Source: Phoronis ovalis
Taxonomy: Eukaryota; Phoronida; Phoronidae
Length of the DNA: 25,978 nucleotides
Assembly (NCBI GenBank): GCA_028565635.1
Contig: JAOXYB010053723.1
Span: forward strand, 1-25,978
Reading direction: 5' to 3'
Position 1 is the stretch's first letter, and every line of letters begins with the position of its first letter. Made by a program: the position numbers and the translations under genes. Below are positions 1 through 11,600 of the stretch, in pieces. The notes under the pieces were generated by a model. That model was not told where the DNA came from. It saw nothing but the letters and a program-made list of their open reading frames with translations, and made no database searches.

Positions 1-500
1 ACGACCTACAGACTTAAGTACTTTCAAATGTGTACATACCGCTTTCAAAAGTATGCTTTATTTTTTACTATAGGTTTAAGATGTTTGCTGTACATACAAA
101 ATACTGGTTTATGATGCTGAAAAAGTAAGTTGTGACTGAACAATAATAATCAATTGAAACGACCGGATTATATTCTTTTCATAGTCAAGTTTACCTCACA
201 TTATTTAGAAACCAACATGTAGTTAGCTACAAACATATCTGAAAAGATCAAATGGTCAGTACCTGTGAAATTGTATTTTTGTAACAGTGGAGTTCGGCCT
301 AGGATGCAAACGTTTGCCTACACCATGTAGCATTCCTATGTTTGTATATTCTACTCCGTGTGTATAATCTCATCGAATTTGGATTCTGCGAAGACTAAAA
401 TTGTGAGAACGTCTACTCTAAACCACAAACCAGTATTTAACCGTAGCAGAGCATAACTATGAAACTTAAGTAAATGGCAAGAGATATAATATATATATCC

Positions 501-740
501 CAGGGGGCATTCTTGTATAAAGTGGGAACCCGTATTTGTGAACAGTCAAAAAAAGACCGAGCAAGTGGTCCAGGGGCATGAATAATAAAACACCATCAAA
601 AACAAGACCACCCTCAAAAATGGCACCCTACCCAAGACTAAAATTTTTCGACCAACAAAAACCCTGAGCTGTCACTGAGCATCCTCATCCCTCAGCAAAA
701 TTGACCTGAGCAAGACCACTTCCAAAAAAAACCCAAACGT
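501..740. repeat. Possible degenerate member of the GGGGGC-end inverted-repeat element family
   Basis: The stretch starts with AGGGGGCATTCTTGTATAAA followed by GTGGGAACCCG. This resembles the left end of the element at 24.49 kb (GGGGGCAATCAATATGAAAG then GTGGGTACCCATG). It continues with several A-runs followed by gacc or accc blocks, like the internal repeats of that family. I could not find a convincing right-hand inverted end, so this may be a truncated or decayed copy. Confidence 0.35.
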
Positions 741-2010
741 ATTTCGGTAAATTTAATATAACCTAAAAGCTGTATCAAACGACTCAGTAATGACGTAACC
801 ACTTTCTTCAATCACATTTGAATTGAGAATTTATTTGAAACAAATCCTAGTGAAACCAACAAATGAATAAATAATTACTTCCCAGCTCTGACTTCCTAAA
901 ATGATTTCACTCATATCACCATAGTATGTCTAGTAATGCAAATACCATTACAATTACTTTGATATCTCATGTTCTCATTATTAGCCAACACTCTTCAAAC
1001 ACATATTTAAAATGTGACAGATTTACTTGCAATCACAGTGTATGTAACATTTTTTTAAATAACAAAAATTTCCAAATGTTAAAAATTCCTTGGAAATGAT
1101 TGATTAATTTATAACATATACAGAAACATTAAAGTTAAACGTTGTAATCAATGCTCCGTTGCATTTCCTTGTACCCAGCACCATATTCCATTCTAATTAC
1201 AAATACAATAAAAAAATATTTTTGAATAATTATCAAAAACGAAATTTAATTTCTTTAACATTCATTTTCTCTCCAGTTGCAAAACTATGACAGTCATATA
1301 AGAAACTGTCCAGATACCAAATTTATCCCCAAACTGCATATACAGCCTCCTTTGACAGGAGGTTGCTTAAAAATTACCAAAATCAAGATTTTCATTTGGC
1401 TGCATGCATTACTTGATCAATAATAACACAGCTCTCTACGGTGGATGAAAAAATTGGTATTTTACATTATTTTCAGTCACAATTATCACACTGCATCATG
1501 AATGTTTGGATATTCCGCAGTATGTGTTTCTGTTAATTCATGTTGAAGCTGACTTTTCATATTTAGAGGGTAATATTTGCCAGGCTGCAGTGCAGTTATG
1601 TTTCTGTGGTCTTGAGGTGTTGGTGCTTCGTGCCTAGCACCATAGCCTATGATGAATACCCTACTATGCTAAAAAAATTAAAACAGGATAAATTACAGAC
1701 TGTTAAAATTGCATTTCATTCAAAAAAGAGTATAATCACAAATTATCATTGCACTAAAATCGTAAACAAGCATAAAACATTTGCAACAGGTCATCCCGAC
1801 AAAACTTCACACATGAATTTCATGACTTGTTTTGTGTGTCAAGTATACCAAGACAGGAATAAACCAACGGAGTTCATTTGTAATTACCTGTTTTAGTTCT
1901 GTGAACTTTGATACCTCCTCAAACTGTAAAAAAACGAAAGTTTTTAAAAAAAACAATTACAAGCTGTTGAAACAACATTTATTATAGCTTCTTCATGAAA
2001 GGACTTCATA

Positions 2011-2016
2011 TTTATT
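2011..2016 (-). terminator. Candidate polyadenylation signal for the kinase-MBL gene
   Basis: TTTATT on the plus strand reads AATAAA on the minus strand, about 310 nt after the stop codon at 2325. A second one lies at 1978-1983. In such AT-rich DNA the hexamer is common, so position relative to the stop is the only support. Confidence 0.3.
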
Positions 2017-2324
2017 ACTGGGTTTGGCGAAAAAATTGAAAGGACGCTAGCTTTTAATTTTGTAGTGGAAACCATATTTAATAACTTTTCTTTAACTGAA
2101 GCAGATCAAAACATTCAATGACACCTATCACTGAATCCTGAAGCTCATCAATAAACAAAATAGTGAACTATTTACATCATTCTCACTAAAATAATTTGTT
2201 TAATTTTTAGACAAGTTAATTAAAACAGACCTTTCACTTCGGATGCACCTTTCTTCTAGAAAATAATTTAGTCAGGAATGGTGAAAAACAAAAATTAAAA
2301 ATGTGATACTATACAGAACATATC

Positions 2325-5300
2325 TTATTGAGGAATCAGTTTTTTAAGGTTTCTTTTTGCATCTACTACCATGTGCAAAGAGGTGCAACCCTGTATAGTA
2401 GGAATGAAATAATTATACAAATAATCAGATGAGTTGGGGCATTAACAACAACGGTACATTATCACCACATCTCAAATTCGAGCAACATATTATTTAAATC
2501 ACATATTATTAAATTTATCAATAAATCATGCTTGGCCAGGGGCATCGCATACCCTGATACCATAATACCCTGATACTACAGGGTCGTACGGTAATAATTA
2601 CTGAAGACCTACACTAGCATGCTCATAAGAGCTTGACTTCCTAGCGTCCACAATAACAGTGTCAGCTTGATAGATGATGTCATATAATTCTTGGTTAAAA
2701 CCAGAATCTGACGAATAACCAAGTATTGCCCTATCTTGGTAGAATAAGACCAGTCCTAGAAAATAAGTTAGAAGGAGGAATGTAAAACATAATTTTTTTA
2801 AATTCTAAATCCCAGGGATCCGACTCAAATCAATGGTTGCTATGCATGTTTGTGTAAAAAAGGTAATTTTCAAATGCAAAGCATGTAAACGGGCATTATG
2901 CAATAACAGTTAAATTTTTTGATAAAATATGCAAAGGGTATCTTTATTACACAGTGCAAACTTAGGTGAGCCCACATACTACCGCGGTATTGTAGGTATA
3001 TAACCAACTGCAGTGAAAACGGTTTAAACAACACATTCTCATTGCATTTAGGGTATAAAAAAATCTCAACACACTTAGCGTGTCTAATTATATTAGTCAG
3101 TGAAAAGGGGTCAAATTTTAAAAAATGGAAAACGCATTTAAGGACTTTTTCAAAAACCCATTCACAAACATGGGTACCAATAATTCCCTTGAGTCAGACA
3201 CCCGGATCTCAAACTGTTGCATTTAGATTAACTTGATTGAGAATTTATTCGTGGATTTACGAGTCAATAAGATGTTTCAAAAATGTGTACCCAATTATAA
3301 TAAAGAATTTGAATTATTTTAATAAAAGAATGTAGTATTTCCATTCTTTGCAATCATTTATTGAAAAGTAGTAATATATCAAGAAGACATTTATATAGTG
3401 GTTTCGCCTTGACTTCATAGAGAAAATTAAAAGTATATTAAATTAGATACTTGCCATAGCAAATCTCTGCATGCTGACTTTTAACAATTTGTACATAGAA
3501 TTGTTTTTCCTTATCCAGGTATGTTCTGTCAGTCTGGTTTGGTTCACAAACAATCCAGTTGGCTATGAGATCCTACATCAATGTATTATTATATTAAGTA
3601 CAACAGCATTCAATAAAAAAAAAATAACGCATGAACATCTGAAGCAATAAAACATTTTATTTGGAAGAATTCATGGGCTAACTGATGGTGGCCACTACCA
3701 TGAGTCAACCCTAGTTTATTAAATATAATGTAACACATTTGGCTATACATTAACTATGTTTTGATATTTTTTCACTTCAAAAAACAAAATAGTACAAATA
3801 AATCATAATTCATCTGTATTCATAGTAAACACAGTCACAACTTACCATACTTTCAAAGTTTGACAGAAAGTTCAATAGACCATTTACACGCACTTGACAG
3901 CACCACTAGTAATCCCTAATACTCCCTAATAATCCTGGCATTTGCGATTTTATAATAACTGTATGATGGAATATTTGAGTGCACATAGTGGAGATTGCAG
4001 TGTAATATGAATGAATTGTGTGAATGCATGGAAAACTGCGTCATTTGTCCTGGAGGCACACTTGGGGGTTCAATGCGTCATTTGTCCTGGAGGCACACTT
4101 GGGGCTTCAACAGGTAGATGCCAGTGCTCTATTATTCATAATTGAAATATGAGGAATCTCTTATTTTTAATAGCTTGAAAGTTCAGAAATGAAAGTTAAC
4201 TTAGAACCAAAAAAACCACTTTCACTCAAAGATGGCAATTCTACAGGTTAAAGTAATGAATAGTGGAATTTTAGATTTCAAGTTGTATACATTTGATTGT
4301 CAAATTACTTAGCGAAGTTGAAAGTTTCATCTCCCTGACACCCTAGTTAAACCATTACTTCATCAAAAAATCATAGAAGCAGCACTTTACTATTGACGAT
4401 GATGCCTTACCAGATCCGTTGTGTTTGTCATAGTTTCCAGCTGTGACAATATCTCATGCATCCTATGTGTCTTAATCCTGTGCATGGGTTCAGGACCGCT
4501 TAAAATATTCACCCGCTGCTTATTCTTTAGTAGTGTTGGTGCTATTACACCAAAGAAAACTGGAAGATTCCCTGTGTGATCTGAATGGTTATGTGTCAAA
4601 AAGATGTTAAGAGGAAGTTTGTTACCTGTCAAAAATTAAAGGTAAAATACTAAATTTGTTAAAACTAATAATTTTCAGTATCATACAGTATAAATTTGAT
4701 TTCAGGAAGATTTGAATACATTGGAAGCATGATTTTCATTACCAAATATTAGCTGAAGTGAACACTGGCTCAGAGCTCAGGAGACTTCAATGCACAACTT
4801 GCTACTACCTATTTATCTAACATGAAATTGTTAACATACAGTATGGTAAAACTGTGATAACACTGGTTGCTAGGGAGATTTTTAAAAAAAAGTAGCTTTA
4901 AGTCATATGTTACTATGGTCTATAAACCTACCTTTCAGGCTTGGGTCTAAAGTTAGTTTTGAAATAAAAATGGAAGCAGCAATTTTTTTCATATTTTAAT
5001 AATCTTTGGACTTTTTTAAAAAAAAGTAAAGAATATTTTGTTCTCCTAAAATTTACCTAAGGCACTTCTGTATGGTAGCATAACGCCAAGTCCAAAGTCT
5101 ACCAACAATAATGGCTCCTCATGGTCAAAAACGACAAATGATGAACTTGGCTCTCCATGTATAACAGCTAGAAATAAAATGTATTACAATACCTCTATTA
5201 CTTTGGTCACCCTGATCGTTCTAACAATAAATTTGTTACCAAAAAATACTCCTGCATCTAATTTCAGTTTTCTAATAGTTCAATGGCAATTGTTTTACAA

Positions 5301-5640
5301 ACATATGATCTTATACGTCACTTATGGAAAATCTAAATGTACATGTAGTATTCAAAAATAGATCTTTTTTGTTTAAATGTAACAGTTGACGTGATAAAAA
5401 ATTTCCCTTAAATTTTATGGGTTGAAGTATTTCCGACTAGCAGCCAAATCCACATTTTGGACATTTTGTTACTCCGATTTCATAGTAAAAATTTACATTT
5501 AATTATCTAATAAAACAACTGCAGTTGTATTTCGTTGTTATGTAGCTAAATCTAAATATGGCCACAATAAATAGAATATGTCTAAGTATCATTTAATCAC
5601 CAGTTGATCCTGTTCCAGTCCCCAAGCAAAGTAACTCTAT
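2325..5640 (-). CDS. MBL-fold hydrolase domain of the fusion protein (RNase Z-like type)
   Basis: This covers the end of exon 5781-5601 and the five exons below it, residues about 591-820 of the visible chain. The first strand reads LLCLGTGTG, followed by an SSS-FVVF strand and LLLVDFGLG (Asp 627), the usual start of RNase Z, PhnP and arylsulfatase-type MBLs. The metal motif THNHSDHTG gives H652, H654, D656 and H657. SQHAEICYG supplies the next His (746), YSSDSGF the bridging Asp (768), and SYEHAS a His (797) at the place of the RNase Z HST/HAS motif. The family normally ends with an L-T-H-x-S strand whose His is the last metal ligand. Here the chain stops at KKLIPQ, just where that strand would start. 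The substrate cannot be told from sequence: a phosphodiester or nucleic-acid ester is the family-wide guess, and a degraded, non-catalytic domain is possible. Confidence 0.8.
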
Positions 5641-8600
5641 TCCTTTGCTTGGAGTTTCAAAGGGTTTGCCTTGCAACATGTCAACGACATTCTGAATGGT
5701 AGGTCTAGCATCTGCCTCATATTGCACACATTGTTCAACAATTGAAGTTAAAACTGAACCATGCTCATCTTTAAAATTATCCTGGAATTAGAATGTATAT
5801 AATATGTATAAACATTATTATTATAGCAATGTCTTCCTCTAGCTGTTCTATTGACATCTGGTGAATTAAACTGCAACATGAAATGGGTAACATTTTGCTT
5901 TGGCACTAAATGTGTCCAATTGTACTCAATAAAAATAAATTTCTGAGAAAATACATAGCAATTACTTAGATATTTAGGTACATATCAAAACTACTAAAAG
6001 GAGTGTATTTTTCTGTCGACGTCCTACGTTTATTGTCCGGTGCATATTTGTAGGTTAAATGCCCGGGGTCACTCGTGTAAATGGGTGGATCCACATGTGC
6101 GAACATAGATTTAAAAAAAGCCCCTAAATGTGTATATAGTCTACTAAAAAAACACCCCTTTGAAAGACTTGCATGTTTAAAAAGTGACCCTTTAGTAGAC
6201 CTCAATCATTAAAAATCATCAGAGAAGTAAACATATTGCAGCACGGGCTAGGCCACCCTAATTTGACTGAAGAACATATAGTTAAATTACCCTTTTTGAA
6301 TATGCATCTGTGCCTGTTGGTGAAAAACATACACTTTGGAATATCTACATTCTAAAAACAATACCCTATTTGCCAATATTTAGCTAAATATATACACGTT
6401 TGTAAAAAATATCCCTTTTCTCAGGATTTTTCATTTGTGCATGTGGACCCACTCTTTGACACAATCATGTGCCCTCCCCATGCCTTCTCAGTAGCAGTTG
6501 CTAGACCCAGACAATAATAATCTATATAAGTACTGTACCCATGAGAATCAGGGGGTCCATTTCTAGTAAAATATGAAAAAAGGGATAAAAGTTAATTACA
6601 ATAGAAAGCAATTTTGCAAGACATCCTCTGCATCTGACTTGTAACCATGCAGGCCAAATTTAAATATAAAATAAAGCTCTATAGCAACCAGTTTGGTATT
6701 TTCTGCAGAAAAAATTGACTTACTGGAATTTCAACTGTTAGTTGACCAGAAACTCTCAGTTTGTACACATCCTGATGTATGGGAATATCTTTGAATACCA
6801 AGTCTCCAGCCATTATTTCAAATAACATTAATCCTGAAAGCATAATTTTATTAAAATTGATTCACTATGACAAGGGGTGAATTTTTCTCTTTTTTTAATT
6901 TTACGTAGAATTTCAATAATAATGTGGAAATAAAATATTGAAAAATTGGCTCAATTCAAAAAGTTTGACCATGCATTATATCAAAAAGTTCCAGCTCAAG
7001 CAGCCTTACCATAACTGTACACATCTGCTTTCGTTGAATATTTTCCCATTGCCAAGCCTCGTGCCACTTCAGGAGCCATGTATCGGAATGATCCAGCATC
7101 TTGTGTTTTAGTTATTCTTGTACTAGCTTCTAACCTTGCTAAGCCAAAGTCTCCAATTTTGAATGTTTGCTGATCAGCAGAAAGCTAAAATTGTTGCCAA
7201 TCAGAAATATGCTCCAAGATTTACAAATAAAAATAATGAATATAGCATATTCATGTGCAAAGAACACGTTCAAACATTTTTAGAACTGTAAGTGCCAGCC
7301 TTTTATATATAACTGATCTTATTTTTTCTCTATTTTTTTTACTAACAATATTGGAGAACTAGCTGTAACAAAACCAAGTAAACAAAAGTGGTGTATACTG
7401 AAAGGAGAAACTGGCACCAAATTTCAAAAAACTTACAAACACATTGTCAACTTTGATATCTCTATGGAGTATTTTCTTTCCATGTAGAAATGAAAGAGCT
7501 GAGGCAACTTGCACGGCACATAGTTCAGTAAACCCCTTTGTTTGCCCAACACTGGGAGTTTTGTTCAGCAAATCCCGAATACTTCCCCCTTCCATATATT
7601 CCATGATTAAACCTAACTGATGATTTTTTCTGTATGGTTTGTATACTTCAACAATGTTTGCATGTTTAGCTTTCCTAAAAATGAAAGTATGAAACTACAC
7701 CAGACAGTTACATTTATTATATAGTTTTCCTAAAAATGAAAGTACACAGACAGCTATACATTTACCCAAAAATTAGAACACATCTTGACATATACATGCA
7801 TTCATAGTAGAAGGTCGTGCTTTGCATTAATATTGCCGAGCTGAAACTGGACAAACAAAGTAAGATATTGCATCCCAAATTTAAACAAGCCTATAGTTTT
7901 AATTAACAATACCAACAGTTGTGCATGCATGGTAATTTCTGTTACTGATATTTTAAAGTGGGCCAACTTGTCATATAGTAAACGAAAATAACTGCCGAAT
8001 CATTAGAATGCATTTTCCATCTAACATTGATTGGAGAAGCTGTGATTATGCTGCTTGTGATTTCAAAATTACCCACCAGGTGGTCTTACATTTGGTGGTA
8101 AAACTTGTAAAACAAATCACTAGTGGATCAGAGAAATAACTAGTATGTTGATCTGTGATGAAAAAGAAATTTATGAAGCAGCAGGCATGATATTATATGC
8201 CAAGAGTATTTGCAACTACCAGCGGATGGGAGAATCTATTGCTTCTTTATGCTAAATGTAAGGAGTTTATATCCCTTTGGATCAATAAAGTTCATGTACC
8301 TCATGCTATCAAATTCTTTCCAGTAGTCATCTAAATCTTTTGTTGAACTGATTTTCTTGATAATTTTTACAGCAACATCCTGGTATTGTCCATTATTATT
8401 CCATGTGGCACGGAAAACCTCTCCAAAGCTCCCCTCACTAATACGCTCAAAGCTGCCAGGGAGAAGATTCATTTCAGTCAATAACTGAACATTCCGCAGG
8501 GATTCCAATGTTCTAACCTGTTCATCCTACATCAAAATTAATTAAATGTATATATTTTAGCACACTTTGTCAATATCCAACTGAAATTAAAAAATGACTT

Positions 8601-11600
8601 TTCCTCAAGAAAAATAAATCTATATCATCTTATAATAATAATTATGACGTCTTGGGCCACTCCAAGACCTAATATTTTGCAAAAGAAGAACACAACTGTA
8701 AGTTACAATTCAAAATTTCAGTTCATCTGGGAACATTTCATAACGGGTAAAACGATTAACCAATCAGAAGGCGTGTTGTTGCGAGGTGCACCACTGTTGC
8801 ATTTTAGTAGTTTTAAAATTTATTTCAATGAAACATCATAATTAGGAAATTGAACTGTGTCGTGATGTATTGTTTTTGCAATTTTTATTATTCAATTTAA
8901 AAAGCAACATTTCTGATAAACCTTTTCTTCAGCAACTTATTAATTTTTTCTGCATTTGTTATAATTACCAGAACTAGTGATGCTTATAAGTTTCATAGTT
9001 TTTATTAAACAATCCTTGTATACAGGTACAAAAATCAAGAGCACAAGATATGAAATTTCATTGTATAACAAAAACTTACAGATAATGTTCTTAGTGTCAA
9101 ATTTTCTTTCAGTAAAGCAACTGTCATCTCAAACACTGTCTTCTCATGTGACCATGCTAGACATAGGTTTTCTTCAAAGATGCGTCTTTTCCTAAGCACT
9201 TCTGTACCATTAACACTGATGAAGTGGGAAGAGTATACTTTTTGACCTTTAATAGCAGGTTCAGCGTAAGCAATTCCTTCATCTTGACCACCTTAAGAAT
9301 AAGATACTACATGAGTCAAAAGCAAATTATGTAAAAATAGTGGACAAATACTGGTTTTCAACATTGTAAGATATGCACAAGTCATATATCTGTGTTTTTA
9401 AAGATTGTACTTCACTTATTACACTTATTTATTTTATATTTAACATGATTACTAAATTATTGCCTACCTTTAAGTCTGAAAATACCAAACTTTTCTAACA
9501 GGATTTTTTCAGCATCTTCTAGTTTATCAGGGATGACTCGCAGCCACAAGTTATAATTGCTGTGCAGATCTGAACGACTGTTTAGGATGACGGTTGCATA
9601 TTTACGAATTGCCATCTTTCTGTCATTGTCTGATTTTCCCTTTCTCGGTTCTACTTCATTCAAGAATGCTTGAAAGCTAAAAATTGCTGTCACTTTTGTA
9701 TCTGTAGCAGATGAAAGCTGCAGAAAAAATGTAACATAGAATACATGATTAACAGCGAAATCAAAATATACCATTAAAATACAAAGGACTCCTATAATAA
9801 CTTCATATGTATCATCTGAAGCAGCTAAATGCACTTGGAAGAACGATTAAACAAGAATTTGAATATTAATTATCATCTTATCACACGTTGCCTTCAGTTT
9901 TGACTTGAAAAAAGGGGTATATCACTTAAGGTCACACCAAAAACATAAGTTGTTTAACTGTCAAAAGTCCTCAAAAACTGAGTAGGTAGAGGTTTTTTAG
10001 TAGTAAAAGAATTTTTTTGAAGCAGTCACATCCCTTAAAAAAGGTTTATTAAAAAAAGAGAGAAAATGCCGAAATTTGAAGTGATCATGCCGGTTTCCTT
10101 TTGGTCTGGTCTAAGATGTAGTTTATTTTCAATTTATACACATTAATTTTTACAAAAATATGTTTAAAAAATTTTATGCATAAAGCATTCTCTATTAAGT
10201 TAACACTGAACAAAAAGTCCCACTTTCAGAAAAGCATTATTGCATGGTATGGTTTTCAACACTGATGGAATTTATGATTGGCTAACATACTCATGAAGGA
10301 GATTGTCTAGTTCACCTGCAGCTTACACACCGTACAGCATATCAAAAATAAACAGAACACTTTTGGAGTATTATCACAGCTTCATTTCTAGCTGCAAAAG
10401 CTTTTAAATTATGTTCTGAAGCTTGACTAAAGTTACTTTCCTATAATATAAAATATTAAAACAATAAAAATGACCACTTACATCGTAAAGATTATCTCTT
10501 CTGTCTTTCATTGCAGACATTACTTTGTCAACAGCTGCTTCATCCCAGTGACCCACTGAAGTATATAAACACAGTCTTAGTTAATAGCCATAATTTTTGC
10601 TTCAATTCAATCACAAAAACAGCCAGTTGTAATAAAACTTAATTAACCACTAAATGTTTAATTTATTCAAATATGCCATATATGACATCTGAGATAACAA
10701 TAAAACATGAAAAAACTGTCCAATATTTATAGCAGTGTTTAAAGTACAGAATATAATTTTTTTCTTGCACTTACTAAAAGGATCATCCTGAAAAATTTTG
10801 CGAATTGTTGGTCTGCTTTCAGTTTCCAGTAAGTCATCAGTGCTTAATGCGTTAGTAATTTTAACAGTCTGTATGCCAATTTCTGTGCTCTCTTTTTCCA
10901 TGTACAATTGTTGTAATAAGTACTGATCACGCTGAGTAGGTAAAAATGATATTTCCAGTACCTATAAGCAGAAAGTTTAGGATAAAGATCTATAAAAGAT
11001 CATTTTAACAGAATAATAATTATTATGGTTATGCTTATTTCCAAATGATAGTTTAGTGATTATATCAAGCAATATGATTTATTGTTTATTCTATAAAATG
11101 TTTAAGTGTTACATATGTATGGATACCGAATAAATGTCAAAGACCCTCTTTCAAGGTCATTCTAAAATCCCACCTAGCCTTATCATTGCTAGCTGTCATC
11201 TCAAGAACAAGAATGACTACCAGTTGGCCATCTTGAAAGAAGTGATTCCTGTCAAAATTATAACTGACTTCATTACTTTGATCTGTATTTACCCCATTGC
11301 AAGACAAAGAAATGTTACACACAACAAAAAATCTCAAAGATTTGGATTTATTGGCATTCAAACCACTTCTCAAGGTCACTTTACAATGTCACCTCGCCTA
11401 ATATATCACCAACCTATGACAGCTCCAGTCTTGATGCTTTGTTTTTCTCGAATATGGCACAATGTGATGTACCCTCTTGGGAACAAATAAGGCCACCAGT
11501 GGGCCAAAATTATAACCGACCTGTACACTGGTTATAGCATTAATTCTACAGCAGAAACACACTGTAGTTGTACTTACCTTTCCTTTTAAAGGTTCCTGGG

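Larger units (their letters stand above)
1..2324. other. 3' flank of the kinase-MBL gene, no gene seen
   Basis: AT-rich sequence downstream of the minus-strand stop codon at 2327-2325. Its higher-coordinate part should hold the 3' UTR of the kinase-MBL gene. I found no exon with splice sites and protein-like reading on either strand. The 96-residue plus-strand open frame near 1606-1896 has no recognisable motif and looks like chance. A repeat-like patch lies at about 501-740 and is listed separately. Confidence 0.5.

Noticed and set aside
1606-1896. A 96-residue plus-strand frame
   Set aside because: No motif, no splice signals and a composition typical of AT-rich non-coding DNA.
5966-6205. 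A 79-residue minus-strand frame
   Set aside because: It falls within and beside the inverted-repeat element in intron 9 and reads through its A-rich repeat units.
8644-8841. A 65-residue plus-strand frame beginning near a TGACGTC motif
   Set aside because: It is antisense to an intron of the kinase-MBL gene with no motif or conserved-looking segment. The TGACGTC (CRE-like) word alone is not enough to call a promoter.
11134-11490. A 118-residue plus-strand open frame with an 80-residue frame opposite it
   Set aside because: It lies in an intron of the kinase-MBL gene, is open on both strands, contains a diverged direct repeat and has no recognisable motif. Repeat-derived chance is more likely than a gene.
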